From positions 434,001 to 498,000 of the forward strand of contig CAXXTW010000001.1 of NCBI GenBank assembly GCA_963678255.2: a stretch of 64,000 nucleotides of DNA, in the 5' to 3' direction. The notes below the pieces were generated by a model that did not search any database, was not told the DNA's origin, and worked only from the letters and a program-made list of their open reading frames with translations. Position numbers and translations under genes: made by a program. Numbering within the stretch: the first letter of the stretch is position 1; each line of letters opens with the position of its first letter. Shown here piece after piece: positions 43,275-51,904 of the stretch. The DNA is from G963678255 sp963678255 (GTDB taxonomy: Bacteria; Cloacimonadota; Cloacimonadia; Cloacimonadales; WRIO01).

Positions 43275-43742
43275 TCAATAATGATATTTTTTATTTTTAA
43301 GAATGGTATAAGCCCGATAAATCTGTTCTATCAAAAAAACTCTAATCATCTCATGGGTAAAGGTCATTTTAGAAAAACTCAATAAAAAATTAGCTCTCTT
43401 TTTAATACGTTCATCTAAACCATATGTTCCACCAATAATGAATTTAATATTACCTTTAAGTTGTGCCTTGTCAATAAATTGGGTAAAATCTGTAGAACTT
43501 AACTGTTCTCCTTCTTCAGATAAAACAATAAGATAGTCACTATTTTGAATTGTTTTTAATAAAATGTCTCCTTCCTTATTCTTAACAATATTAATATTAT
43601 TAGCTGAAGAAAGAGAGACAGTTGGTAATTCTATTAAATCTACATTAATCCATGAAGAAAGCCGTTTCTTATACTCAAGAAACGGCTCTATAAAATATTT
43701 TTCTTTAGTTTTACCGAAACAGATTATTTGTATGGAGGGCAT
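43275..43742 (-). CDS. rlmH: 23S rRNA (pseudouridine1915-N3)-methyltransferase
   Basis: A 155-residue SPOUT methyltransferase that modifies helix 69 of 23S rRNA. Family hallmarks are LIVLSEEGEQLSS (strand and loop), FIIGGTYGLDERIKKRA (the SAM knot loop) and the C-terminal MTFTHEMIRVFLIEQIYRAY ending in NKKYHY. The length matches RlmH. It follows the phosphotransacylase gene by three bases in the minus-strand operon. Confidence 0.95.
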   Translation of the reverse strand: MPSIQIICFGKTKEKYFIEPFLEYKKRLSSWINVDLIELPTVSLSSANNINIVKNKEGDILLKTIQNSDYLIVLSEEGEQLSSTDFTQFIDKAQLKGNIKFIIGGTYGLDERIKKRANFLLSFSKMTFTHEMIRVFLIEQIYRAYTILKNKKYHY

Positions 43743-43745
43743 TGT

Positions 43746-44645
43746 TTATGCGCAAATTGCGCCCATTGCCATACACAGCATTTTTGTTTCTGCGCTATCA
43801 GCTCTGGAAGCTATTAATATTGGAGCTTTTGTTCCCATAACAACATGAGCCACTCTCCAGTTACAATAATAAGTCAATAGTTTACCATAAATATTACCAG
43901 CTTCAATATTTGGAACGATCAAGATATCTGCTTGTCCTGCAACCTGAGATTCTATACCTTTCATCTGTGCTGCTTCTAAATTGATGGCATTATCAAAAGC
44001 CAAAGGACCGTCAATAATACAATTGGTGATTTGTTTTCTTTGATTCATTTTAGATATTACTGAGGCATCCATTGTACAGGACATTTTGGGATTTACGACT
44101 TCTACTGCCGCTAATAAAGCAACTTTTGGCATAGGGTTTCCTAAAGCATGAGCCACTTTTACAGCATTTTTTATTATGGAAATTTTGTCATTTAGATCAG
44201 GATATAAATTGATACCCCCATCAGACATTAAAAGAACACGTTCAGGAGTCTCATAAGCTAATACATCACTGATTACCTCGCCAGTCCTGAGCCCATAATC
44301 CTTGTCAAGTGCAGCTTTAAGGATTAGTGCGGTGTCTGCCTTTCCTTTTAGAATGATCTGCCCTGCGTTTTCGCGTATGAGCTCTACAGACCTTGTGCAA
44401 GCCTTAACTATGTCTTTCCCTGTATCAATTATATCAAATTTATTCTCATACTGTGGGAATAATTGTAAAATTAAATTTTCAATTGCTCCTTTATCTCCTA
44501 CTAGTAATGAATTTGCTAAATCGTATTCTTTAGCCAATACAGCTGCTTCTATAGCTGAATCAGTCTGAGCTGCTGCGATTACGACAGTTTTTCTTTCAGG
44601 GTTTTTTTTAACCATTTCGAGCATTTGATTAAAGTTTTCTATCAT
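43746..44645 (-). CDS. ptb: Phosphate butyryltransferase / acetyltransferase family
   Basis: A 299-residue phosphotransacylase that moves an acyl group from CoA to phosphate. Characteristic segments are VVIAAAQTDSAIEAAVLAKE, ILKGKADTALILKAALDKD, LMSDGGINLYPDLNDK and the C-terminal VVMGTKAPILIASRADSAETK. Length and the lack of an N-terminal extension fit butyryltransferase (Ptb) better than Pta. No butyrate kinase is adjacent, so the exact acyl group is unsure. An AGGAGG site precedes the ATG. Confidence 0.88.
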   Translation of the reverse strand: MIENFNQMLEMVKKNPERKTVVIAAAQTDSAIEAAVLAKEYDLANSLLVGDKGAIENLILQLFPQYENKFDIIDTGKDIVKACTRSVELIRENAGQIILKGKADTALILKAALDKDYGLRTGEVISDVLAYETPERVLLMSDGGINLYPDLNDKISIIKNAVKVAHALGNPMPKVALLAAVEVVNPKMSCTMDASVISKMNQRKQITNCIIDGPLAFDNAINLEAAQMKGIESQVAGQADILIVPNIEAGNIYGKLLTYYCNWRVAHVVMGTKAPILIASRADSAETKMLCMAMGAICA

Positions 44646-44657
44646 GAAAGTAACCTC

Positions 44658-45521
44658 CTAATTTGAATAACGGATAATATAGTCAATATCCGCTTCTTGT
44701 TCATCATATGATTTATCAAGTATTTTTTTTAATGCTTGTTTCTGTATTTGTCGGACACGTTCTCTAGATATTCCCATTTCATCAGCAATTTCTGCAAAGT
44801 TTTTTTCAGTATAGCCATCTAGTCCAAAATAAGATTTAATTATATGTGCATCTCTTTTATCAAGATTCTTTATTGAATTCTGAATCCTATCATGCAGTTT
44901 ATTTTTAAAATATAAATTCTTAGGATCTTCAGCAGTCACATCTTCAACATAATCTAAAAGACTGCTCTCCTCATTTTTATTACTATAGCTCAACTCATCC
45001 AAAGACAGAGTATTATTTGATTGCATTTTGATATTTCCCAATAGTTTTTCAGAAATATCAGATTCTTCGCTTAAGTGATCCATAGAAGGTTCGTCACCAG
45101 TTTGAGCAATATAGCGCTCACGGATAGATCTCAATTTATTAAGAGCATTAGATCTTCCTAAAGGCACTCTGATTAATGAAGTTTTTTCTGCTAAGGCAAA
45201 AAGAATCTTTTGCTTGATCCACCAGACAGCATAAGAAATGAGTTTAATCTCTTTTTCTGTATCATATTTTTCTATTGCTTTGATTAATCCGATATTGCCT
45301 TCACTGATTAGTTCTGATAGAGATAGACCTCTTTTTTGATAATGAGAGGCTATCTTTACGACAAATTTCAGATTTGCTTTCACTAATTCATTCTTAGCTT
45401 TTTCATCTCCTTTTTTTGCTCGTATCGCCAACTCTCTCTCTTCTTCACGAGAGATAGTCGGATATTTTGAAATTTCATTCAAATAACTTTGCAAAGCTTT
45501 ATCTTGAAATACATTTTCCAT
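44658..45521 (-). CDS. RNA polymerase sigma-70 factor, RpoD-like (short form)
   Basis: A 287-residue sigma factor with regions 1.2 (LQSYLNEISKYPTISREEE), 2 (NLKFVVKIASHYQKRGLSLS then ELISEGNIGLIKAIEKYD and ISYAVWWIKQKI), 3 and 4 (FAEIADEMGISRERVRQIQK). Region 1.1 is missing, as in primary sigma factors of Bacteroidota and relatives, so it may be the housekeeping factor. A group 2 alternative factor is the other option. It lies 12 bases from ptb and follows the MerR-like gene by 16 bases. Confidence 0.88.
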   Translation of the reverse strand: MENVFQDKALQSYLNEISKYPTISREEERELAIRAKKGDEKAKNELVKANLKFVVKIASHYQKRGLSLSELISEGNIGLIKAIEKYDTEKEIKLISYAVWWIKQKILFALAEKTSLIRVPLGRSNALNKLRSIRERYIAQTGDEPSMDHLSEESDISEKLLGNIKMQSNNTLSLDELSYSNKNEESSLLDYVEDVTAEDPKNLYFKNKLHDRIQNSIKNLDKRDAHIIKSYFGLDGYTEKNFAEIADEMGISRERVRQIQKQALKKILDKSYDEQEADIDYIIRYSN

Positions 45522-45537
45522 TTATTGTCCTTACAAA

Positions 45538-45837
45538 CTAAAAATTATTTTTATGATCAATTACAAAATCAAATAATTCATCATCTACCATTTTATACTT
45601 TTTTGCTAATTTAAAAACCAAGATTACGCCTGCAAGGTTTAATCCCATTTCTTGAGTTAACGTACTTATTAATGAAATTCTTGTTACTTCATGATCTGTA
45701 AAAACTCTGCGACTGTTTTTTAAGCGATGAGGTTTAATTAGATGATGCCTTTCATAATCACGGATTGTTTGTTCATGTAGTCCTAATTTTTTGGCTACCT
45801 CTGAGATAGAATAGATTGCTTTTTCAGTATTCATCAT
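45538..45837 (-). CDS. MerR-family regulator, HspR-like
   Basis: A 99-residue protein; the ATG at 45837 is chosen because the longer frame would run into the peptidase gene. The winged helix (AIYSISEVAKKLGLHEQTIR, then DYERHHLIKPHR and RRVFTDHEVTRI) matches HspR, the repressor of heat-shock genes, including the 'G......R.Y...GLl.P.R...G.R.Y' variant without the usual C-terminal effector domain. No CIRCE or HAIR element was seen nearby. It sits one base after the peptidase stop. Confidence 0.8.
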   Translation of the reverse strand: MMNTEKAIYSISEVAKKLGLHEQTIRDYERHHLIKPHRLKNSRRVFTDHEVTRISLISTLTQEMGLNLAGVILVFKLAKKYKMVDDELFDFVIDHKNNF

Positions 45838-45838
45838 A

Positions 45839-47191
45839 TTATCTTGGTAAACCTGGCAGAAAATCTCTCGGGTCAAGAGCTACTGCACGAACACGATACT
45901 CAAAGTGTAAATGAGGGCCATTAGCATTTCCTGTATTTCCTACCAATCCGATTATCTGTCCCTGAGTTACCTCATCTCCAAATTTCACCAGATTTGTTTC
46001 ATTATGTCCATAAACAGTCATTACAAAATTATCATGTTCAATAATGACAACATTTCCATAACCACGTTGAACCCCAGAGAACACTACTTTTCCAGGTAGA
46101 ACTGCAAATATTGGTTCTCCCTTTGGAGCAGAAAAATCTAAACCTTTATGCATTCTCCCTTGTCTCATACCAAATTCAGAGATAATTTTTACACTACTTA
46201 ATGGTAAGACAGGTGTTTTGCTAAATGGTAAAAAAGATTGCTTGTTTTGTTTGATATATTCAATGTCTCTCGTATTCATCCCAGCAGGATCTCCAATATA
46301 TAAAGATTGTCCTTCTTTAACGGTTAGTGAAGAAAGATTATTCCATTTTTTTACGTCTTCTACTTTGACATTATAATTCTTAGCAATTCTAAAAAGATTC
46401 TCTCCTCTGGCAACTATATGAACAGCTATTTGAGGTGTTTTATTTTCTGTGACTGTGGGTGTAGCTTCTTGTGAGTCATCATTTAATGCATTTTGATGTC
46501 CTGGTTCTAACCATATTTTCTGCCCTTCTTTGATTTCAAAACTCTTTAAATTATTATAATCTAAAATGTCCACAACATCTAAATTATACATTTTTGAAAT
46601 TGAATATAATGTTTGACCCTTTTTTACCACATGGTTCTTTTCTGCTAATCTAATAGGTTCACTAAATTCTGTTGGTTGTTCAGTAACAGTATTCACAACA
46701 GTTTCTCCAACGGTTAATCTTTGACCTACTCTAAGTTTGTTATTCTTCAAATGATTCAATTTTTTAATTACATCAATAGTTGTTCCATTTCGTCTAGCTA
46801 TGGAGGAAATTGTATCACCTTTTTTTACTTTATAATACTGTTTCTCCGTTTTTTTAACAATTTGTGTTCTTGGAGTTTCATCTCTTTGTGATCGGTTTTG
46901 TTCTTGTACATTTGATCTTTGAGAACTAGTCTTTTTCTTTTCTGTTTTCTTCTCAGATTTTTTTGCTTCAACATTTAAACGTTGTCCAGGTTGAAGTTTA
47001 TTTGAAGTCATATTATTATAACTTTTTAGTTCATCTACTGTAATCTTATATTTTTTTGCTATTGCATAAAGAGTCTCACCTTTTCTGACTTTATGAGTCT
47101 TTAAAGCACTTAGATTTACCTGAAAAAAAATCAGTAGTAAACTAGTTATTGCAACAACTTTTCTATTAATAATATATTTTAAAATCTTCAT
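45839..47191 (-). CDS. LysM-repeat M23 peptidase (murein hydrolase)
   Basis: A 450-residue envelope protein. An N-terminal signal or anchor (VVAITSLLLIFFQVNLSA) is followed by four LysM repeats near 33-77, 119-162, 187-230 and 256-300, each starting KKG(E/D/Q)TLxxIAKxY-like. The C-terminal M23 domain (about 335-440) keeps the zinc ligands HKGLDFSAP and PHLHFEYR and the VYGHNETNLV strand. An active glycyl-glycine or DD-endopeptidase of the NlpD type is therefore likely, splitting or remodelling peptidoglycan. It overlaps the acylphosphatase gene by 26 bases. Confidence 0.92.
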   Translation of the reverse strand: MKILKYIINRKVVAITSLLLIFFQVNLSALKTHKVRKGETLYAIAKKYKITVDELKSYNNMTSNKLQPGQRLNVEAKKSEKKTEKKKTSSQRSNVQEQNRSQRDETPRTQIVKKTEKQYYKVKKGDTISSIARRNGTTIDVIKKLNHLKNNKLRVGQRLTVGETVVNTVTEQPTEFSEPIRLAEKNHVVKKGQTLYSISKMYNLDVVDILDYNNLKSFEIKEGQKIWLEPGHQNALNDDSQEATPTVTENKTPQIAVHIVARGENLFRIAKNYNVKVEDVKKWNNLSSLTVKEGQSLYIGDPAGMNTRDIEYIKQNKQSFLPFSKTPVLPLSSVKIISEFGMRQGRMHKGLDFSAPKGEPIFAVLPGKVVFSGVQRGYGNVVIIEHDNFVMTVYGHNETNLVKFGDEVTQGQIIGLVGNTGNANGPHLHFEYRVRAVALDPRDFLPGLPR

Positions 47192-47441
47192 ATTCTTCTT
47201 TCAATTCAATTTCAGTATATTGGATGTTATACACCCATGCAAAAGAAGGACCTTTGTTGGATAATTTTCTAAATTGATGGATAGCATCAGCATCACCTAT
47301 TATAATTATTTCTACTTTTCCATCAATTAGGTTTTTTACATAACCTTTTAAACCCAACATTCTGGCATGAGTGAAGATGTAAGATCTATATCCTACCCCT
47401 TGCACTCTTCCTTCAACTACCATTCTATAAGCTTTTTTCAT
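47166..47441 (-). CDS. acyP: Acylphosphatase
   Basis: A 91-residue enzyme that hydrolyses acyl phosphates. It has the signature GRVQGVGYRSYI (catalytic Arg) and LGLKGYVKNLIDGKVEI (catalytic Asn), of normal length. It overlaps the M23 peptidase gene at its 3' end and a small ORF at its 5' end. Confidence 0.93.
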   Translation of the reverse strand: MKKAYRMVVEGRVQGVGYRSYIFTHARMLGLKGYVKNLIDGKVEIIIIGDADAIHQFRKLSNKGPSFAWVYNIQYTEIELKEEYEDFKIYY

Positions 47442-47610
47442 AGTCCTGCTTCTGACTATACAATTTATAGATAATTTTTACTTTTTTTTTATATTTTGTC
47501 AATGATTTTCTTGCGTCAGGTAGAATCAAGTTGTAATGATAAACAGATAAATCTTTAACAGTTAGGACATTATCTCTTATAAAATATGTCTTAATTCCTG
47601 ATTTTCTCAT
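47425..47610 (-). CDS. Small basic hypothetical protein
   Basis: A 61-residue frame starting MRKSGIKTYFIRDNVLTVKD and ending KLYSQKQDYEKSL. A longer version would read into the TrmH gene, so this start is preferred, though no clear ribosome site precedes it. It is very basic at the end (KYKKKVKIIYKLY). It fills the only gap between two operon genes and overlaps acyP by 17 bases. No family recognised; it may not be translated. Confidence 0.4.
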   Translation of the reverse strand: MRKSGIKTYFIRDNVLTVKDLSVYHYNLILPDARKSLTKYKKKVKIIYKLYSQKQDYEKSL

Positions 47611-47620
47611 ATGGTTTTTT

Positions 47621-48424
47621 TCAATTATTTCTAATTCTTGTTTCAGAATATATTTTTGATATCTCGTAACAGCATAAAGCTGTTGCAACACCTACATTTA
47701 AAGAGTTTTTCCATCCGGACAAAGGTATTGTAAGAATACAGTCGCATTGTTCTAAGATCTTTTTCTCGATTCCCATGGCTTCATTACCCACTATAACTGC
47801 TAATGGAAAGCTTTGTTGATAATCATAAAGATTGATGGAAGGGTCGGCTGTTTCTAAAGCTCCAACCACATAACCCTCCTTTTTCAAACTAAGTATTGTT
47901 TTATAAAGATCATCTGTTTGTTCCCAATCAATTCTTTGAGAAGTTTGCATCGAAGTATCTATTACTTTTGGATGGTTAGGTATAGGTGTATAACCGCTAA
48001 AAAGCAATTTTTCAATACCAAAACACTCTGAGGTTCGAATTATAGATCCCACATTAAAAGTTGACCTTAAATTATGTAAAATCAGGATTAATGGAATTGT
48101 CTGTTTTACATGATGGATCCCGTCTTCTTGTCTGATTTGGATTGGTTTTAAAAAATGATGATCTTTCTCTGCCTGCATTAATTCTTTAAAAAAAAATAAG
48201 ACTTCATCTATAAAATGGTATTTATCCTCGCTGGATTTAATCTTTTCCTTTTGATTAAAAAGCATTTGAAATTCTAATTCATTTTCTAATACTTTTAAAT
48301 ACTCTATGAAATGATCTTTTAACTCTATGAATGCCTTTCTTGTTTTAGTCTGTTCAATCTCTTTTACAAGTTCAAACAAGAATCTTGTTTTTTTAAAGTT
48401 TGATTTTCTTAAGAAGTCTCTCAT
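47621..48424 (-). CDS. TrmH/SpoU-family RNA 2'-O-methyltransferase
   Basis: A 267-residue SPOUT enzyme. The three family motifs are NLRSTFNVGSIIRTSECFGI (motif 1), AVIVGNEAMGIEKKIL (motif 2) and IPLSGWKNSLNVGVATALCC (motif 3). An N-terminal helical extension of about 110 residues (KSNFKKTRFLFELVKEIEQT) is an addition to the minimal domain and may bind RNA. The substrate (tRNA or rRNA) cannot be read. Confidence 0.9.
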   Translation of the reverse strand: MRDFLRKSNFKKTRFLFELVKEIEQTKTRKAFIELKDHFIEYLKVLENELEFQMLFNQKEKIKSSEDKYHFIDEVLFFFKELMQAEKDHHFLKPIQIRQEDGIHHVKQTIPLILILHNLRSTFNVGSIIRTSECFGIEKLLFSGYTPIPNHPKVIDTSMQTSQRIDWEQTDDLYKTILSLKKEGYVVGALETADPSINLYDYQQSFPLAVIVGNEAMGIEKKILEQCDCILTIPLSGWKNSLNVGVATALCCYEISKIYSETRIRNN

Positions 48425-48438
48425 CGCTTACCTGGTTT

Positions 48439-49440
48439 TCATTTAAATTTAAATTCAGGATAAATCTTCCCTACAACATAATTGTTATCATTCAAATTAT
48501 CACTGATATGAAAATTCTTTAGAGTCTCATACTCTTCTTTTGATAATAAGTCCAATTGTTTTAGTATTTCCATCACTACATTAGGTAAGATATCTAGGCA
48601 ACCATCTTCAATTTTTACAGCTAAAGCTATTTTCTCTATTTTAAATCCGATACAATAGACTCCCTCAGCTCCAATCTTACCGATTAGTCTTCCTTTCGTT
48701 GCTGACATCAAGGCTGTACAAAATCCATTGGTACCTGAAACCATAAAGGGATAACTCGTCATACTCTTGAATATTCTACGGCAGGCTGTTTGTAATTGGT
48801 CTGAATAATGATCATGATTAACCAGATTTAAAAAAGCTATAGCCATATTATAAATGGGCATGGCATAAACAGGAACAGAACAACCATCAATTCCAATCTT
48901 GATTTGATCCGATGAATACTCTGATAATTGAGAAATGAGTTTCAAATTCTCGATTTGTAATTGATGATCAGGATTTAAATAATGCTGTTTGTCATAATTC
49001 ATATGGTTACAAATAGCAATCATTCCACTGTGTTTTCCTGAACAATCACTGATCAATGGATTATCCTCAATACCCATTCTGGCAAGTTTTATAGCATAAT
49101 CATAACTTAGTGACGTTGCAGAGCCACATAGAAATTCTTTCTCTGCAATTCCTGCTTTTTCCATTATTGATTTGACGGTCTCAATATGAGCTTCTTCTCC
49201 ATAATGTGAAGCACACATAAGGGATAGTTCCTGATCTGAAAACTTATAATGATCGGCTGTTCCGCTTAAGATAATCTGAAGAGCTTGTATGGGTTTAGCT
49301 GATGATCTGAGATAGGTATAATAATACGGATCCCCAACACTGTGAAGGATCTCTTTCTTTTCATTAATAACTACAATATGTCCCCTATGAATAGCTTCTA
49401 CAACATCTCCACGGGTTCGCTTTACTAATATTTCTGACAT
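48439..49440 (-). CDS. Asparaginase II family protein
   Basis: A 333-residue member of the Rhizobium-type asparaginase II family: VKRTRGDVVEAIHRGHIVVI, YYYTYLRSSAKPIQALQIIL, LMCASHYGEEAHIETV, CSGKHSGMIAIC and VSGTNGFCTALMSATKGRLI. It would turn L-asparagine into aspartate in the cytoplasm. The two conserved Ser and Lys of the SSAKP motif are present. It is separated by two bases from the AhpD-GAF gene. Confidence 0.85.
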   Translation of the reverse strand: MSEILVKRTRGDVVEAIHRGHIVVINEKKEILHSVGDPYYYTYLRSSAKPIQALQIILSGTADHYKFSDQELSLMCASHYGEEAHIETVKSIMEKAGIAEKEFLCGSATSLSYDYAIKLARMGIEDNPLISDCSGKHSGMIAICNHMNYDKQHYLNPDHQLQIENLKLISQLSEYSSDQIKIGIDGCSVPVYAMPIYNMAIAFLNLVNHDHYSDQLQTACRRIFKSMTSYPFMVSGTNGFCTALMSATKGRLIGKIGAEGVYCIGFKIEKIALAVKIEDGCLDILPNVVMEILKQLDLLSKEEYETLKNFHISDNLNDNNYVVGKIYPEFKFK

Positions 49441-49442
49441 AG

Positions 49443-50279
49443 TTAACCTTTAATTAAAAATAATTGACCTAAAAGGTTACAAATCTTTTCTAAAAAATAC
49501 TTATCAATGGCATCAAATGGATTTAGATCATGAGAATCTATATCCAGTTCTGCCACAAATTCCTTCTTTACATTAAAAACAGGAACAACTATCTCTGATT
49601 TTGTCTTTAAAGAGCATGATAAGTAATTACTTTGAAGTGATACATCGGGAACTAAAAAAGTCTCATTGGTCTCTGCAGCTTGTCCGCAAATTCCTTCTCC
49701 ATAAGAAATACCAATATGCTCTGTTGGCTCTCCAACATATTCTCCTAATATTAACTTTTTAGATTGAGGTTCTGCGATATAGAATCCTGTCCAATCGTAA
49801 TACTCTATTTCTTTATCAAGGATTTCTACAATAAATCTCATGACTTTATTCTTATCTTTTTCCTGAACAATTGTTTTTTCAATTTCAGAATATATCTTTT
49901 GAAAAACATCTCTTTTAGCAGGATTCATTTCAAGTGCAAAATACTCTTTGACAGCCTCCCATTGAGCAACTGCCCTTCGTAAATGTGGAATAACGATTGA
50001 TCCTCCTACAATTAAAGCAATTGAAAAGGTCTCTTCCAATTCTTCATCTTTTATACCTGCTTTGAAACACTCAATTAGATGATAATTTATGCAATCATCA
50101 CATCTTAAAACCATAGAAGAAACTAATCCTAACAGTTCCTTTGTTTTTTTATCTAGTGCTCCTTCTTTGTATGTATTCCAATCAAGATTAAAAAAACGTT
50201 TTATATTCTTTTGTCCAAAATTTAAAGTCTTTTCATTTAAGATTTCTCTTTCCAGTATGAATTCTTCAATTGATTTCAT
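49443..50279 (-). CDS. AhpD-like carboxymuconolactone domain fused to fRMsr-type GAF domain
   Basis: A 278-residue fusion. Residues about 40-115 are an AhpD-like domain with the redox motif CDDCINYH (Cys60, Cys63, His67), as used by alkyl-hydroperoxidase partners. Residues about 145-275 are a GAF domain close to free methionine-(R)-sulfoxide reductase (YebR): YDWTGFYIAE, YGEGICGQAAE and SNYLSCSLKTKSEIVVPVF, with Cys198 and Cys222 separated by 23 residues, the same spacing as the resolving and catalytic Cys of that family. The first Cys of the family is absent. A cytoplasmic peroxide and methionine-sulfoxide repair enzyme is inferred. Confidence 0.8.
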   Translation of the reverse strand: MKSIEEFILEREILNEKTLNFGQKNIKRFFNLDWNTYKEGALDKKTKELLGLVSSMVLRCDDCINYHLIECFKAGIKDEELEETFSIALIVGGSIVIPHLRRAVAQWEAVKEYFALEMNPAKRDVFQKIYSEIEKTIVQEKDKNKVMRFIVEILDKEIEYYDWTGFYIAEPQSKKLILGEYVGEPTEHIGISYGEGICGQAAETNETFLVPDVSLQSNYLSCSLKTKSEIVVPVFNVKKEFVAELDIDSHDLNPFDAIDKYFLEKICNLLGQLFLIKG

Positions 50280-50307
50280 TTGTCCTCCAAAAGACTTATT
50301 AATTATT

Positions 50308-51396
50308 TTAAATTAATTTAAGTTGATTATATTCATGATTCTCATAGCTGATCTTTTCGATCTGAATATGAAAAGCTTTTAACTTTTCTTCTAAAATATC
50401 GAGTACTGGATTTTCAGTAAAGAAATGACCCGCATCAATTATTGGTTTAACTGAATCTAAGAATTGATGATAATTGATATCACCCGTTACTAATATATCT
50501 GCCTCTCTGGCTGAATTTAGAATCATCCCTCCACTGCCTCCGCAGACTGCTACCCGTTGGATCATTGAGTTTTTACTTTCTTTGGGTAACCATAGTTTAA
50601 CAAATGGTGCTGATAATTGTTCTTTCACAAATTGAGCAAATTCCTCAGGGTTCATATTTTCAAAAGAGTTACCAATATAGCCAAGACCAAAATTCTGAGA
50701 ATTCTGTTGTAATTTATAAACATAATAAACAGGTGTTTCATAAGGATGAACTTGAATCATGGAACGTATTACATTTGTTAGATAAACAGAATCACAAACA
50801 AATTCAAGCTTCTCTTCATGAACCAAATTCAAAGACTCTTTTTCGCCAATAGTTGGATTTACTTTACTATCAGGGAAAAACGACCCTTGTACTTGATAAC
50901 GACTATTGCATCGACTGTATGATCCTATTTGACCTGCCCCTGCTTTAAATACGGTTGAAAGTATTTGCTCTGAATATTCTGATGGAACATAAACTGCTAT
51001 CTGAAACATTTCTTTTTCAATGTTAGACTGTAAGAATTGTAAATTAGTTAATTTTAGTCTATTGGCTAAAGCAAAATTCACTCCTTCAGTAACAACGTCT
51101 AGATTTGTATGTGCAGAATAAACCACAATATTGTTTTTTATTAGTCTTATTATCTTCGGGTCTGTAACGTTTTTTAAGGATCTAAATATGAAGGGATGGT
51201 GTGAAATTATTAACCCTATATTTTCTCTAATGGCTTTTTCTATCACAGATTCTGTCACATCAAGAGTTAATAATATCTTTTCAGTTGTTTGATTGACATC
51301 TCCAACCATTACACCAACATTATCCCATGAATAAGCTAATTCTTTTGGAGCAATATTTTGCATGAAACTTATTATCTCTTTTATTAATATAGCCAT
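50308..51396 (-). CDS. Nif3-like dinuclear metal centre protein
   Basis: A 362-residue YqfO/NIF3-type protein. Metal-binding segments are LIISHHPFIFRSLKNV (paired His), VYSAHTNLDVVTEGVN and, near the end, DILVTGDINYHQFLDS with ADILVTGD. The insert of about 100 residues in the middle (MFQIAVYVPSEYSEQILSTV) is the PII-like domain seen in the long versions. The physiological role is unsure; GTP cyclohydrolase I type 2 annotation is common but unproven. Confidence 0.9.
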   Translation of the reverse strand: MAILIKEIISFMQNIAPKELAYSWDNVGVMVGDVNQTTEKILLTLDVTESVIEKAIRENIGLIISHHPFIFRSLKNVTDPKIIRLIKNNIVVYSAHTNLDVVTEGVNFALANRLKLTNLQFLQSNIEKEMFQIAVYVPSEYSEQILSTVFKAGAGQIGSYSRCNSRYQVQGSFFPDSKVNPTIGEKESLNLVHEEKLEFVCDSVYLTNVIRSMIQVHPYETPVYYVYKLQQNSQNFGLGYIGNSFENMNPEEFAQFVKEQLSAPFVKLWLPKESKNSMIQRVAVCGGSGGMILNSAREADILVTGDINYHQFLDSVKPIIDAGHFFTENPVLDILEEKLKAFHIQIEKISYENHEYNQLKLI

Positions 51397-51663
51397 AATA
51401 GACTCCTAGTATTCTCTTTAAAAATTGTTATGATATACTTGTTGTTAATTAAATAACGTTAGTCGCACTCTATTTTTTCAAACTAATTATTTCAGAATAA
51501 TTGTCAATTAAAAGTATTATCCTTAGTTTGTCTGTGAAGATAATCAGTTTCCTGCTAAATATCATTCCTTCTCTGATGAAGAAAACCTGTGTGTTTAGCC
51601 AATACAGTTTTTGTCAGACTCTTATCAGATAATTATATTACTTCATATTAAGAATACCCCACT

Positions 51664-51777
51664 CTAAAATTTATTTCTTATCAAACCTAATCCAAACTCA
51701 TACCTAATCCATTTGTTCCTTGGAGCTTTCTCAATCCAGATTGCATAATGTAAAATAAAAAATGTTATGATTGTCAT
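51664..51777 (-). CDS. 37-residue micro-ORF with strong ribosome site
   Basis: In the 508-base gap before the CheA terminator, AAGGAGG is followed after 7 bases by ATG and a frame encoding MTIITFFILHYAIWIEKAPR... ending IRNKF. The N-terminus is hydrophobic and the C-terminus basic, so a small membrane peptide is possible. The ending (RYEFGLGLIRNKF) also resembles a beta-barrel strand, so it may be a frayed gene relic. The ribosome site is as good as any in the window. The remainder of this gap shows no gene. Confidence 0.4.
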   Translation of the reverse strand: MTIITFFILHYAIWIEKAPRNKWIRYEFGLGLIRNKF

Positions 51778-51858
51778 ATGAGTACCTCCTTATTGTTTTG
51801 CATCATCTTTGCAAAACAAATTTTAGTGAATAATGAGAGGAATATATGACATTAAAAA

Positions 51859-51880
51859 AACCCTCACTTTCATGAGGGTT
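51859..51880 (-). terminator. Terminator of the CheA operon
   Basis: AACCCTCA pairs with TGAGGGTT over eight bases with a six-base loop; on the minus strand a run of T follows directly. It lies 25 bases after the CheA stop. Confidence 0.85.
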
Positions 51881-51904
51881 ATTAAAGAGTTTATTCTAAT
51901 ATTA

